Below, in pieces: positions 14,050 through 23,165 of a stretch of DNA of 57,369 nt. The translations under genes were made by a program, and so were the position numbers. The notes under the pieces are model-generated. The model searched no databases, was not told where the DNA came from, and saw only the letters and a list, made by a program, of their open reading frames with translations. Each line of letters begins with the position of its first letter. The first letter of the stretch is position 1. The DNA is from a virus, in the IMG/VR virus record IMGVR_UViG_3300010354_000105, positions 1 to 57,369 of that record; one strand, given 5' to 3'.

Positions 14050-16616
14050 AGTACAAAACTACCTGACGTTGTAAACACATGCATGGTTTTATTTGAACCG
14101 GCGTCGTATACCACTGATCCCCCGGTGGCACGCTGAATTCCAGTATACCGTATTATACAAACCCCGCTGCCACCTTGTTTGCCTTGTTGTGGATTACCAG
14201 CAGCTCCACCAGCACCACCACCACCTCCGGTGTTTGCTACCCCAGCAGTACATCCATTGGTACTGAATGTAGCACTGCCGCCGCCACCTAGACCGCCAAT
14301 GGCACCAGTACCGCCACCACCACCAGCAAGATAATATACACCCCCACTTAATTCACCAACTGTGCTGCCTGCAAATGGGTTGGCCCGACCGACACCACCT
14401 AAACCGGTGCCACTTGAGGCTTGTGAAATTCCGCCCTCCCCACCGGCTCCACCACCGCCACCATATTGACCAGTCTGTTGATTGCCTGCTGATGCGCCAC
14501 CAAATCCATATCCATAACCATACGTGCTAAACTGCAACCCAGATGTGGCTGACCATCCGTCGGCACCACCGCCACAACCACCTGAACTACCATTAACACC
14601 AGTGCCATCTCTGCCGCCGCCGATACCGCCGCCCATAGCAGTGTAGTTTATTCCTAGGCCAATTATAGTACTGTTTGTTCCGTTGGTACCAGCCACGTTG
14701 TACCCACCAGGTGGTGGACTTCCACCACCGCCAATGGTGATCGTGTAGGATTGTCCTGTTTGAGCAGTAGCATTAAAAATTTCTACAAATCCGCCAGCAC
14801 CACCGCCACCAGCATTGTGATTACCAGAGTTAGCATAACCCCCGGCTCCGCCGCCGCCGATGATCAATACGTCGAGTTTAAATGCAGTGGTACTAAAAGT
14901 AATACTACCAGTACCGGCTGTAAAAGAAGTTATTTTAAATTGCCCAGATGTTGCAGTACTGGCAGTAAGACCAGCGCCAACTGATATTGAATTTGCGATA
15001 GGATATTTTAGTATGATTACTCCGGAACCACCGGAGCCTCCTGTGGTTCCCCCGCCGGCACCGCCGCCGGTGTTGGCAGACCCAGATCCACCTGTTCCAT
15101 TGGTCACCGCTGAGCCACCACCGCCGGATCCACCTGTACCGGCAGTTGCACTGCCACCTCCGCCACCGCCGCCAGCATAATAAACATTACTACCGGTTAT
15201 ATTCAACTGAACACCAATACCACCGTTGCCGCCTACTGTGTTCCCGGCATTATCTCCTACTGCCCCGGCACCGCCACCACCACCGCCGGCGTTGTTGCCA
15301 TTGGAAACCCCGCCCATGTTTGATCCGCCGTTATTGCCTTGGCCCAGAACTCCGGTACCTCCTAGATTAAAATCATTGAAACTTCCAGCCGAGCCTGCTC
15401 CTCCGCCTGAGCCACCGTTGAATCCGGTTTGTGCCCAGGAATAACTACCACCGCAACCTCCGCCGACGGCAGTAACAGAAGAAAACACCGAATTAGATCC
15501 ATTTGAACCCCCGCTGTACCCTCCACTGGTATTATTAGAGGCCCCGGATCCCCCAGCACCAATGGTAAGCGAATATGACGTCCCAGTTAACAAACGCAAC
15601 GAACTAGTTATCAAACCCCCGGCACCACCTCCACCACCGATGCCGCTACCTACTACATATCTTCCTGACCCACCTCCACCACCACCGGCCACTACCAAAT
15701 AATCTAGTGTAAAAATTGCAAAAATTTCAAATGTGCCCGACGAAGTATAAACATGATAGGTGTAGCCGCCTTGAGTTGTGATAGTTCCGCCAATGGCTGC
15801 TTGACTCCCAGGATAACGAATTATCACTATGCCTGAACCACCATTGGCCCCGTTCACAGTGGTAACATAATCAAACGATGCACCACCGCCACCGCTGCCT
15901 GTGTTGGAAGTGGCATTTGTACCAGATCCGCCACCGGTAGCGCCACCACCGCCACCTGCTCCATTTACTCCACCGGTACCCGACGGTCTACCACCCCCAC
16001 CTCCGCCGGCATACGCACCACTGACCCCAGTCGATGTTGCCGATGACCAAGAACTGAAGGTACTTATAGCAGCACCGCCATTTCCACCGGCTCCGCCGCC
16101 TACACTTTGCCCAACGCCGCCGGCACCACCTCCACCGCCGCCGCTATAATCGTTTGGTCCCCCAGATGAACCCGTGCCACCATTATTACCGTAACCAGTG
16201 AATCTAGAAGGAGTATTTGCTGCTTGATTTGATGAGCCCCCACTGGCAGCGCCGCCTCCGCCACCTGACCCTCCGGGCCCACCGGGGGATTCCCTACCCC
16301 CATAACCGCCGCCTTTGGCTGCTAGGTTTAACCCCCCACCTGTTACCGTTGTGTCGGTACCAACTGTGCCATTAAATTGTCCTGTTGCCCCTGTTCCGCC
16401 GCCACCAATGGTGATACTATATGTTAAAGATGAACTACGATCTTGGCTAATAGACCCGTATAGTACACCGCCGGCTCCGCCACCACCACCGCCGCCCCAA
16501 CCGCCGTAGCCTCCACCGCCACCGCCACCACCGATGACTAATAAATCGATTAATAGATTTTTCGGACTTGCAATGCGCCTAAGTCCCCGAAAAACCACAC
16601 TGTTTAAAACCGGCAT
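14046..16616 (-). CDS. Tail fibre/adhesin with three glycine-rich domains
   Basis: An 856-residue protein made almost wholly of three glycine-rich domains (about 24-275, 302-539 and 579-856). Each opens with a hydrophobic strand (DLLVIGGGG, DYLVVAGGGG, DVLIIGGGG), continues with poly-Gly/Ser/Asn loops and ends with a GSG(I/V).I(I/L)(R/K)Y strand and a YHV-like closing hairpin. Such domains occur on phage fibre tips, where Gly loops form the receptor-binding surface. The third domain is close to one in the giant gene at 31648-39564, and the first to one in 47360-52525. It is translated three bases after the collagen-like gene at 16620. Receptor-binding is inferred from domain type and place. 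Confidence 0.8.
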   Translation of the reverse strand: MPVLNSVVFRGLRRIASPKNLLIDLLVIGGGGGGGGYGGWGGGGGGGAGGVLYGSISQDRSSSLTYSITIGGGGTGATGQFNGTVGTDTTVTGGGLNLAAKGGGYGGRESPGGPGGSGGGGGAASGGSSNQAANTPSRFTGYGNNGGTGSSGGPNDYSGGGGGGAGGVGQSVGGGAGGNGGAAISTFSSWSSATSTGVSGAYAGGGGGGRPSGTGGVNGAGGGGGATGGGSGTNATSNTGSGGGGASFDYVTTVNGANGGSGIVIIRYPGSQAAIGGTITTQGGYTYHVYTSSGTFEIFAIFTLDYLVVAGGGGGGSGRYVVGSGIGGGGGAGGLITSSLRLLTGTSYSLTIGAGGSGASNNTSGGYSGGSNGSNSVFSSVTAVGGGCGGSYSWAQTGFNGGSGGGAGSAGSFNDFNLGGTGVLGQGNNGGSNMGGVSNGNNAGGGGGGAGAVGDNAGNTVGGNGGIGVQLNITGSNVYYAGGGGGGGSATAGTGGSGGGGSAVTNGTGGSGSANTGGGAGGGTTGGSGGSGVIILKYPIANSISVGAGLTASTATSGQFKITSFTAGTGSITFSTTAFKLDVLIIGGGGAGGYANSGNHNAGGGGAGGFVEIFNATAQTGQSYTITIGGGGSPPPGGYNVAGTNGTNSTIIGLGINYTAMGGGIGGGRDGTGVNGSSGGCGGGADGWSATSGLQFSTYGYGYGFGGASAGNQQTGQYGGGGGAGGEGGISQASSGTGLGGVGRANPFAGSTVGELSGGVYYLAGGGGGTGAIGGLGGGGSATFSTNGCTAGVANTGGGGGAGGAAGNPQQGKQGGSGVCIIRYTGIQRATGGSVVYDAGSNKTMHVFTTSGSFVL

Positions 16617-16619
16617 AAT

Positions 16620-17267
16620 TTATCCAAACGTGGCATAGGATCCAAAAACTATCCAACTACCGGCATTACGCACTAGATTAAACGAGGCCATGTCTTTTTT
16701 ATTGGCCACTGGAGTTGGTGTTAATCCTTCGAGCCAGTTTATTGTTTGTGCAACTCCATCAATTTGAACTGCATTAGGAAAGTAAGGTGAGGCACCTTGA
16801 ATAAGAACCAGTGTAAAATTAACCACAGAACCGGCGGTAGTCGGCACGTTTGTAAAATTGGCAGTAAAATTGGCTGCTATGCTAGTGTGTATCCAAATGC
16901 CGCCCACTGTATAATTGTGTGCCACAGTACCGGTGCTACCGGTCAAAGTATTCGATGCTTCTAACACAAAGTTCGGTGACGGACCTGTACTTCCAGTGGC
17001 ACCGGTTAGTCCAGTGGAACCGGTTAGTCCAGTGGCACCAATCACTCTGCCTGCATTGATGGTGCTGTTACTTGATAATCCAATGACTAAGTTTCCAGTT
17101 GAAACATTTGCACTAGTTACCGACACCCCGGTGGCACCAGTTAACCCAGTGGCTCCGATTATGCCTACGCTGGTTAAATTCCATGCTAGGCCGTCCCAGA
17201 TCCAACTGCGACCATTTAATACATAGGTACTACCTATTGTGGGATTCGACGGGTAATCTAAGGGCAT
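16620..17267 (-). CDS. Collagen-like fibre protein A
   Basis: A 215-residue protein with three parts. The N-terminal docking-like motif is YPSNPTIGSTYVLNG then WIWDGLAWN. Two short collagen tracts follow ([10 protein letters not shown] at about 37-46 and [19 protein letters not shown] at about 76-94). The C-terminal domain of about 115 residues closes with FGSYATFG. It is the paralogue of 18717-19325: the C-terminal domains share [10 protein letters not shown](N/D)[16 protein letters not shown] and VQIDGV(A/L)QT. Such short collagen fibres trimerise in phages and bacteria. It precedes a Gly-rich adhesin gene, as does its paralogue. An AATAAATA late box lies upstream. Confidence 0.8.
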   Translation of the reverse strand: MPLDYPSNPTIGSTYVLNGRSWIWDGLAWNLTSVGIIGATGLTGATGVSVTSANVSTGNLVIGLSSNSTINAGRVIGATGLTGSTGLTGATGSTGPSPNFVLEASNTLTGSTGTVAHNYTVGGIWIHTSIAANFTANFTNVPTTAGSVVNFTLVLIQGASPYFPNAVQIDGVAQTINWLEGLTPTPVANKKDMASFNLVRNAGSWIVFGSYATFG

Positions 17268-17284
17268 TTTTTTAACCTTTTAAT

Positions 17285-17292
17285 TATTTATT
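17285..17292 (-). promoter_or_regulatory. Putative late promoter box AATAAATA
   Basis: AATAAATA on the minus strand lies 17 bases before the ATG at 17267, in the short gap after the Calx-beta/Gly-rich gene. AAAGG between them may be the ribosome site. Confidence 0.5.
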
Positions 17293-17301
17293 TTAAGAAC
17301 G

Positions 17302-18714
17302 TTATCTAAAGGTAACCGTACCGCTTGAGAATATAGTGTATACATTGTATGTACCGTCGGACGAACTGCTAGCCGACGCTCCACCGCCAAATGTAGCCGA
17401 AAACGCCACAGGAATTCTTAGAATCGCTATACCCGATCCGCCATTGCCTCCGATATTATTGGTATCTAATGTGGCCCAGCTGGCACCACCGCCACCACCA
17501 CCACCGCTATTACCTGATCCCGAATTACCAGCCCTTGAACCATTGAGATTGTACCCACCACTGGCTCCACCTCCGCTGCCACCGGATCTTCTTCCCCCAG
17601 TAGCATACCATCCGGCGCCACCACCTCCGGCATAGGTGCCACCATTAAGAGTAGATGTTTTTCCTGGACCTCCATCCATTACACAGGCGCTGTAGATGCT
17701 GCCTGTGTTCATTGCTGCATTTGGTGGGCTGCCACCAGCTCCACCGCCGCCTCCAGCGCCAGTGGCAGTGTTTCCTGGAGTAGGATAAGCACCACCTTGG
17801 AATCCTTGACCCGAAGTTCCTGCACCGCCGCCGATTAAGGTGGCTTGGTTCCAGGCACCGCCGCCTGATCCACCGCTGTTGCCTGCAGATGAATTGGTGT
17901 TGCCGCCGGCGCCACCACCGACAGCACTATGGGTGTCAAAAACAGTGTTTGATCCATTGGTGCCTTTATTGGATCCGCCGGTGCCACCACCTCCAATGGT
18001 AATAGTGTATGCACTTAAAGTAGTCTTGGTTGCTGAACCCGACAAGAATCCGCCAGCCCCACCGCCACCGCCGTAATTATTGGCACTGGGCGACCCACCG
18101 GCCCCGGCACCGCCACCAGCAATTAGATTGTACTCAACAGTTAAACTCTGTGGTAATGGCGAAGGGGTCGGAGTCGGTGGTGGACTACCCGAAGGTGTAG
18201 GTGTTGGAGTAGGCGTCGGTGTCGGCGTGATACTTGGAGTCGGCGTTGGTGTCGGCGTGATACTTGGAGTAGGTGTTGGACTTGGTGTAATACTTGGTGT
18301 TGGTGTTGGTGTTGGTATGACACTCGTACTGGTATCATTGATGATCACATTAGAACTAGTGGCAACGATATTGCCAGCGGTACTGTCTGTTCTAATTTCT
18401 AACCTAAACACCTCAGGTCCTTCGGTCGCGCCGGGACTAGCATCAGCAGCAATGTATGTAGTGACCGTTCCTTGACCGTGAGTTATTGCGAAACTGCCGC
18501 TGTTAACATTGCCGGTAAAATCAGAAGCCGACACATTACCAGTCACAGTCCAGTACAACGTAGTACCCGAAGTCACATTCAATGTGGTAATAAAAAAACT
18601 TATATTCTCGCCTTCGTTGATTGTTGATTGTGCCGGAGTAACAGAATATCTAACTGAGGGTTTTTTAAATTTTCTCGCCAGTGGTTGTTTAACTAAACTA
18701 TTCAGCCTAGGCAT
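17302..18714 (-). CDS. Tail fibre/adhesin: Calx-beta domain, Pro-Thr linker, Gly-rich domain
   Basis: A 470-residue mosaic. Residues about 25-128 form a Calx-beta-like domain ([47 protein letters not shown]). A Pro-Thr/Ser linker follows (about 128-190, repeats of PTPTPSITP), then one glycine-rich domain (about 195-450) closing with [10 protein letters not shown]. The linker resembles stalk regions of cell-wall enzymes and would give a stiff, extended spacer. No signal peptide is present, as expected for a phage virion protein. It follows 18717-19325 after two bases, mirroring the gene pair at 16620/14046. Confidence 0.78.
   Translation of the reverse strand: MPRLNSLVKQPLARKFKKPSVRYSVTPAQSTINEGENISFFITTLNVTSGTTLYWTVTGNVSASDFTGNVNSGSFAITHGQGTVTTYIAADASPGATEGPEVFRLEIRTDSTAGNIVATSSNVIINDTSTSVIPTPTPTPSITPSPTPTPSITPTPTPTPSITPTPTPTPTPTPSGSPPPTPTPSPLPQSLTVEYNLIAGGGAGAGGSPSANNYGGGGGAGGFLSGSATKTTLSAYTITIGGGGTGGSNKGTNGSNTVFDTHSAVGGGAGGNTNSSAGNSGGSGGGAWNQATLIGGGAGTSGQGFQGGAYPTPGNTATGAGGGGGAGGSPPNAAMNTGSIYSACVMDGGPGKTSTLNGGTYAGGGGAGWYATGGRRSGGSGGGASGGYNLNGSRAGNSGSGNSGGGGGGGASWATLDTNNIGGNGGSGIAILRIPVAFSATFGGGASASSSSDGTYNVYTIFSSGTVTFR
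18150..18315 (-). repeat. Pro-Thr-encoding tandem repeat
   Basis: Repeated units on the plus strand such as GGTGTTGGAGTAGG encode Pro-Thr/Pro-Ser dipeptides in the gene at 17302-18714. The array contains four PSITP-type units and several (PT)n runs. Such repeats can change length by slippage. Confidence 0.8.
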
Positions 18715-18716
18715 GA

Positions 18717-19325
18717 TTATCCGTATGTACTAAAACTACCCATTACACGCCAACTTGAACTTGATCTTATTAGACTAAACGAAAAAACTTCTGTTTTGTT
18801 GGCATTTGGTGTAGGTACAGCATTATCATTCCATAACACAGTTTGTAATACACCATCAATTTGAACACTATTAGGGTAATAGGGTATAGATCCTTGATAA
18901 AGAATAAGTGTAAATGTAATTACATTGTTATTAGTTGTAGGAACATTGGTAAAATTAGCAGTAAAGTTTGCAGCAACTCCAGTGTGCAACCATAGACCAC
19001 CCAAGGTATAATCATGTGCCACTGTGCCGGTACTACCTGTTAATACGTTCATACTTTCAATGGCTATATTGGCGCCAGGGCCTGTGGCGCCTGTGGAACC
19101 CGTTACGCCTGTGGCACCTGTGGCTCCGCCAGGACTGCCCTGAGGGCCTGTAGCACCTGTGGCTCCATTTGTTCCATTGCTCCCAGATGCGCCAGTGGCT
19201 CCAGTCAAACCTGTGGCACCTTGCGCCACAGATGCGTTCCATTTAACGCCATCCCAGGTGTATATAATATTGCCAACATTGACCGTGGCGTTAATTGAAG
19301 GATTATTAGGAAAATTTAATGGCAT
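18717..19325 (-). CDS. Collagen-like fibre protein B
   Basis: A 202-residue paralogue of the protein at 16620-17267. The N-terminus has [15 protein letters not shown] then YTWDGVKWN. One collagen tract (about 35-88) follows with [10 protein letters not shown] and a [11 protein letters not shown] segment. The C-terminal domain closes with MGSFSTYG. The collagen part is longer than in protein A while the flanking domains are conserved, so the repeat has expanded or shrunk independently. An AATAAATA late box overlaps the stop codon of the upstream protease gene. AAGG lies before the ATG. Confidence 0.8.
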   Translation of the reverse strand: MPLNFPNNPSINATVNVGNIIYTWDGVKWNASVAQGATGLTGATGASGSNGTNGATGATGPQGSPGGATGATGVTGSTGATGPGANIAIESMNVLTGSTGTVAHDYTLGGLWLHTGVAANFTANFTNVPTTNNNVITFTLILYQGSIPYYPNSVQIDGVLQTVLWNDNAVPTPNANKTEVFSFSLIRSSSSWRVMGSFSTYG

Positions 19326-19345
19326 ACTTTGACCTTGTTCAATTC

Positions 19346-19353
19346 TATTTATT
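19346..19353 (-). promoter_or_regulatory. Putative late promoter box AATAAATA
   Basis: AATAAATA on the minus strand overlaps the stop codon of the S8 protease gene and lies 20 bases before the ATG at 19325. Confidence 0.5.
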
Positions 19354-21016
19354 AACCAAATCTGCGTATTTTTTGTCTTGGAAATGTTCTTCCTGCTGCG
19401 GGCCTAACAAAGTGATCGCGCCTTGGATATACCTGATTGGTTCTATTTCCTTCACTTTTGTAGGCGGCGTATAAATTAGGTCCGTTATATAGTGTGTTAT
19501 AACTCAAATATGAACTAGAACCATATGTTGTACTAAAAGCAGAATTACTCAGTGAGTTAGAAGTGGCCGAACTTTGTATGTACTGCAAAGCCTGCGCTGC
19601 TGTCATGTTAGGGTAGTTTTCTAGTGCGCAAGCAATTAAGCCTGTTACTTGCGGCGACGCCTGACTAGTTCCAGACATTTTACCTTTATTAAAACCGGCA
19701 TTCCTGGGGTCGGCTACTCCACCAGTATAATATGCCCCCATGATATTGCTACCAGAAGCAAAAATGTCGGTGCGTGTACCAGCATTACTATAATCTGCTT
19801 TGCGCTCAACAACTGTAGAATCAATGGAACTAACACAGATCACACTGTTTGCTGCCGCCGGCGATGGACCCCGCATATAAAATAAACTTTGATATGTGCC
19901 CGACAAGTACTGCAAAGCATTATCATAATTGGTATTACCAAATCGTTCATTGTACATGTAAAAATTTCCAGCGGCGCCTACTAGAATAATACCGTCATTA
20001 ATTGCATCTGCCATGTCTGCGTCTATGCTAGCGTCCCTGGCCATGTACAACATATTAGATCCACTGGCTGCTACTAATCCAAAATTAGCACGATCTGTCA
20101 CTGTCCAACCGCCGCCGGGCTTGTTATAAGTAACGCCTTGATATATAACTCTATCGATACTACTCAACGCTATACTTCCTTGCAATCCCCAACTCATGTT
20201 GCATATGGTAGGGTTCTTACGCCCAGTTGCAGGATTAATGGGTTTACCTTGATGCCATATTCTTACGTAATTCATAAGGTCGTATAGATAATTAACATAT
20301 CCTGAGGAGTTATTAGTACTCGAACTATACGGTGTAATATTATAAATGTTTGCTCCGCGGGCCCAACCACAGGTATTTCCTGCTGCAATGGCTGCTACAT
20401 TATTTCCGTGATTATTGTCAGCGTCTGCTCCAGTGATAAAATCGTAAACATAAGTTCCGGCAGCAACGCCACGCACTTCGTTGTTGTATTGAAACCAATT
20501 AAATTGATTCAAGCGTGTGCCACCGGTGCCATCTGCATTAACTGCCCATTCTGGGTGCCCGGATACCAAATGCCCGTCGATGATGACTACATCAACATTT
20601 CTTCCGATGTTGGTTAAATCAATGGTGCCTGTAACTGCTGCTGTATTATCACTGCCCCAATTTGCTCTAGTGGCACGTTCATAACCTCTTAGCAATCCCC
20701 AATTAACGTCAGCGGCATTATTAGTACTGGATTTATCCCAATTCGAACTGGTTTGTAGTACACAAGGTCTAATTTCCAAACCGCGATCAACATAGTGCAA
20801 ATCAACGGCTTCTACACGCGAGTCCTGAGCAACCTGCGCTGCTTCATCATCGGTTAAAAAATAATGCGTGCCACGACTCATCGGTCTTCTATAAGCACAT
20901 TCAATTTGCCGAAACGGAATTTCAGCATCCCCATAGGTGCTTTCCATGTCGTCGTAAAATTGATCTAGGTCGGCACCAGGTTTTAGAGTAATTATATACT
21001 CGCGTTCTTCGGCCAT
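19352..21016 (-). CDS. Subtilisin-like serine protease (peptidase S8 family)
   Basis: A 554-residue protease with an intact subtilase active site: Asp147 in VVIIDGHL, His203 in [13 protein letters not shown], oxyanion Asn351 in GAAGNF, and Ser451 in [12 protein letters not shown]. Spacing and order (D-H-N-S) are correct. Residues 1-80 look like a subtilase propeptide or inhibitor domain ([18 protein letters not shown] ... VEAVDLHY). No signal peptide or membrane segment is seen. The last 45 residues are basic ([12 protein letters not shown]). It lies between collagen-like fibre genes, starts one base after the upstream stop with GGAG before the ATG, and is probably late. It may process fibres or degrade host surface protein; both are inference. 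Confidence 0.9.
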   Translation of the reverse strand: MAEEREYIITLKPGADLDQFYDDMESTYGDAEIPFRQIECAYRRPMSRGTHYFLTDDEAAQVAQDSRVEAVDLHYVDRGLEIRPCVLQTSSNWDKSSTNNAADVNWGLLRGYERATRANWGSDNTAAVTGTIDLTNIGRNVDVVIIDGHLVSGHPEWAVNADGTGGTRLNQFNWFQYNNEVRGVAAGTYVYDFITGADADNNHGNNVAAIAAGNTCGWARGANIYNITPYSSSTNNSSGYVNYLYDLMNYVRIWHQGKPINPATGRKNPTICNMSWGLQGSIALSSIDRVIYQGVTYNKPGGGWTVTDRANFGLVAASGSNMLYMARDASIDADMADAINDGIILVGAAGNFYMYNERFGNTNYDNALQYLSGTYQSLFYMRGPSPAAANSVICVSSIDSTVVERKADYSNAGTRTDIFASGSNIMGAYYTGGVADPRNAGFNKGKMSGTSQASPQVTGLIACALENYPNMTAAQALQYIQSSATSNSLSNSAFSTTYGSSSYLSYNTLYNGPNLYAAYKSEGNRTNQVYPRRDHFVRPAAGRTFPRQKIRRFG

Positions 21017-21017
21017 G

Positions 21018-22217
21018 TTAGAGCTCCGTTCTAACTATGGTTACATTTACTGTGATTGTGTTTGCACTGACGCCAGTATTTGTGACGTAAATTGGTATTT
21101 GATTGGTCACTGGGTTTTCGTCGTTGAATCCCAGTACCGCAGGTGATAACGTTACAGTTTGATTAACTGTGGTAGTTATAACTTCGGCAATAATACCAAC
21201 ATCTGGAGATGGATCAACGCCTTGCGATCTAGTTAAATCAAGAGCGCGGGCCGCAATATTTGTATACAACCTTACCCAGGCTGGATTACTTACTTGTATT
21301 TTATATAGATTATAACCAGTGAACCCAGTTATAGAAGCATTAGCATTGGCTCCAGCGGCTAAATTAGTCACTGTAACACTGGCATTACTTCTGCTGACTA
21401 AACCAGTGGCGCCGGTTGCACCAATTGACCCCGAAGTCCCGGTTGCACCAGTGGCTCCGCCTGGACTACCTGTAGGACCAGTTGCACCAGTGGCTCCCGA
21501 AATTCCCGATACACCACTGGCACCAGTTGCACCAACAGGTCCGGCTGGTCCTAAACTAGCTGTAATCCACTGGCCGCTGTCGGAGTCAACATAATAAAAA
21601 TAAAGTGATCCAACATTGCTAGCCCACCATAGCGTTCCGCTAGATGGACTTGACGGCGGATCATCGCTTACAGCGATCGTAAGAATCGGTCCTGTGGCAC
21701 CAGCAGGCCCTGTTGATCCTGTTGCTCCTATTCCTGTTGCTCCTGTCGCACCAACACCAGTGGCTCCTGTTAATCCAGTGGCACCAGTGGCTCCGCCAGG
21801 ACTACCAGGACTTCCAGATGGGCCTGTTGCACCAGTGGCTCCCCCGGGATTACCTTGTGGTCCAGTGGCCCCTTGTACGCCAGTTGCACCAGTGGCTCCG
21901 CCTGGGCTACCAATATTACCTTGAATGCCTTGGGCACCAGTTGCACCTTGTGTTCCGCCCCCTAGTTCAACCCATTGACTGCTGGTATTGTCATTAACGT
22001 AGACATATTGTTTACCAGAATCTGAATCTATCCAAATGTTAACTCGATCAGGATTAGCAACGGTGGCCGGTGGAATTTCGCTTACTACAACAACACCCCC
22101 AGCAGTTGATCCAACACTGCTGGTCCTAGACCAAGCGTCTTTGGCACTGTTATAGGTATATAATGTACCGTTAACAGTTACTTGTTGACCATTAGTTGGA
22201 TTTGACGGAAAAGGCAT
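21018..22217 (-). CDS. Collagen-like tail fibre protein
   Basis: A 399-residue protein. The N-terminus has the docking-like motif [20 protein letters not shown] then a closing DAWSR. Short beta units with [10 protein letters not shown] and SSQWVELGG follow. Two collagen tracts (about 95-180 and 230-275) are separated by a globular segment with [18 protein letters not shown]. The C-terminal 120 residues are a beta-sandwich-like domain ([24 protein letters not shown]) seen in other phage fibres. A perfect late box TATAAATA lies 25 bases upstream of the ATG and a terminator sits just before it, so this gene starts its own late unit running into the protease gene. Confidence 0.8.
   Translation of the reverse strand: MPFPSNPTNGQQVTVNGTLYTYNSAKDAWSRTSSVGSTAGGVVVVSEIPPATVANPDRVNIWIDSDSGKQYVYVNDNTSSQWVELGGGTQGATGAQGIQGNIGSPGGATGATGVQGATGPQGNPGGATGATGPSGSPGSPGGATGATGLTGATGVGATGATGIGATGSTGPAGATGPILTIAVSDDPPSSPSSGTLWWASNVGSLYFYYVDSDSGQWITASLGPAGPVGATGASGVSGISGATGATGPTGSPGGATGATGTSGSIGATGATGLVSRSNASVTVTNLAAGANANASITGFTGYNLYKIQVSNPAWVRLYTNIAARALDLTRSQGVDPSPDVGIIAEVITTTVNQTVTLSPAVLGFNDENPVTNQIPIYVTNTGVSANTITVNVTIVRTEL
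21395..21960 (-). repeat. Collagen-like Gly-X-Y coding repeats (two tracts)
   Basis: The plus strand shows many copies of a 9-base unit close to GTTGCACCAGTGGCTCC, encoding GATGATG runs. The two tracts (about 21395-21545 and 21690-21950) are interrupted by a globular coding segment. Similar short tracts lie at about 16985-17165, 19070-19220 and 56715-56920 in other genes. Confidence 0.85.
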
Positions 22218-22242
22218 ATGAAAATCTCACAATCGTATGCTA

Positions 22243-22250
22243 TATTTATA
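22243..22250 (-). promoter_or_regulatory. Late promoter, perfect T4 consensus TATAAATA
   Basis: The minus strand reads GTATAAATATAG here, 25 bases upstream of the ATG at 22217 and just after the terminator at 22277-22303. Confidence 0.75.
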
Positions 22251-22276
22251 CTTTATTCTGCTAGTCAAGTGCTCAA

Positions 22277-22303
22277 AAAAACTGCCCTTTACGGGCAGTT
22301 TTT
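22277..22303 (-). terminator. Rho-independent terminator
   Basis: ACTGCCC/GGGCAGT stem with a 5-base loop, extended by A/T pairs and a T4-T5 run, two bases after the stop of the 129-residue protein gene. Confidence 0.9.
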
Positions 22304-22304
22304 G

Positions 22305-22694
22305 TTATTCGGTGGGAACAGGTGGTGGCGGTGCTTCTTGCCAATTTAGTGTAGATTCGTCCCAGAAATAAATTTTCATAGGATCACCGGTGCCTGCATC
22401 CGATGGCATCGGAACCGGTGCTTCCCATAAACACGAGTCGTTGTTTAAAACCCAACTTGGATACGGCTTCGGTGGTACAAAAGCATCTAATTGTCTGTTA
22501 TAGGTATAACCAATGCCAGCATAATTTTTACGCAATGGGGTTCCGCCCAGTCTATGCACGCCACCTATAGTATTGTAACTGGTTTGTATCCAACGACTAG
22601 GATCTCCCACAGCACCAGTGTTAATAAAATCTTGTTCGGCCACAATAACTTGTACTACTACATCATTTTCATCTATCTGTGCAAAATGTCCCAT
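22305..22694 (-). CDS. Small conserved marine-phage virion-type protein (paralogue 1)
   Basis: A 129-residue protein of a family widespread in marine T4-like phages: an N-terminal MGHFAQIDENDVVVQVIVAE, a WIQTSYNTIGGVHRLGGTPL core, RKNYAGIGYTYNRQLDAF, and a Pro/Trp-rich C-terminus. Its function is unknown to me; a small fibre-associated or decoration role is a guess. It is paralogous to the next gene upstream (22705-23073). An AAGGAG ribosome site lies before the ATG, and a strong terminator follows. Confidence 0.8.
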   Translation of the reverse strand: MGHFAQIDENDVVVQVIVAEQDFINTGAVGDPSRWIQTSYNTIGGVHRLGGTPLRKNYAGIGYTYNRQLDAFVPPKPYPSWVLNNDSCLWEAPVPMPSDAGTGDPMKIYFWDESTLNWQEAPPPPVPTE

Positions 22695-22704
22695 GTTTTT
22701 CTCC

Positions 22705-23073
22705 TTAAATTGACAGATTATCGCCTTGAGGAGGCAATGTTATCGAGTCCCATTGTTGTCTAGTTTCGTTCCATACATAATTACCGCCATCATTGGGATA
22801 AGGCACTGGTGCTACCCATTGGCCTGTATCGGGATCAACCACCCAACTTGGTGTAGTTTTTGGCGGAATAAATGCATCAAGAATTTCGTCATACGTGTAA
22901 CCAAGTTGGGCGAAATTTTTCCTTAAAGGAATACCATCAAATCGATGTTGACCGCCAATTGTGTCAGGATCTGTTTCAATCCACCGATCACTTTGTGTAG
23001 CCACCCATTCAGCATCACCGCCGCGAATGTCAATAACTATATTATTTTCATCAACTAAAGCATAAACAGCCAT
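22705..23073 (-). CDS. Small conserved marine-phage virion-type protein (paralogue 2)
   Basis: A 122-residue paralogue of the protein at 22305-22694. Both share DENN/DV-type N-termini, RW(I/V)(E/Q)T..(D/N)TIGG.HR..G.PLRKN(F/Y)A..GYTY, DAF(I/V)PPK..PSWV and a W.APVP.P segment. The N-terminal third has diverged (DIRGGDAEWVATQSD). GGAGG precedes the ATG and an AATAAATA late box lies just upstream, after the terminator of the large gene at 23166. The two small genes thus form one late unit that ends at 22277-22303. Confidence 0.8.
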   Translation of the reverse strand: MAVYALVDENNIVIDIRGGDAEWVATQSDRWIETDPDTIGGQHRFDGIPLRKNFAQLGYTYDEILDAFIPPKTTPSWVVDPDTGQWVAPVPYPNDGGNYVWNETRQQWDSITLPPQGDNLSI

Positions 23074-23093
23074 AGAGAACCTCCGAGATCATG

Positions 23094-23101
23094 TATTTAT
23101 T
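23094..23101 (-). promoter_or_regulatory. Putative late promoter box AATAAATA
   Basis: AATAAATA on the minus strand, 20 bases before the ATG at 23073, with GGAGG between. Confidence 0.6.
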
Positions 23102-23121
23102 GTAAATAAAGACACAAAAGA

Positions 23122-23150
23122 AAATGTGCCGCAATAATTGCGGCACATTT
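23122..23150 (-). terminator. Rho-independent terminator
   Basis: A perfect 13-bp stem (AAATGTGCCGCAA/TTGCGGCACATTT) with a 3-base loop, 15 bases after the stop of the 1049-residue protein gene. Confidence 0.9.
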
Positions 23151-23165
23151 ATTGTAAAAGCAAAA

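Noticed and set aside
14860-15444. Plus-strand proline-rich reading frames opposite the Gly-rich gene (also at 17336-18076, 29122-29449, 31869-32368, 47799-48575 and 49554-49841)
   Set aside because: They are mirror frames of GGN glycine codons, which read as CCN proline codons on the other strand. They have no ribosome sites and no family resemblance.
18080-18475. Plus-strand Gly/Val-repeat frame of 131 codons
   Set aside because: It is the antisense reading of the Pro-Thr linker and Calx-beta domain of the 470-residue adhesin.
21395-21960. Regularly spaced short repeats that could suggest a CRISPR array
   Set aside because: The repeats are in frame, have no unique spacers of constant length and encode collagen-like Gly-X-Y triplets.
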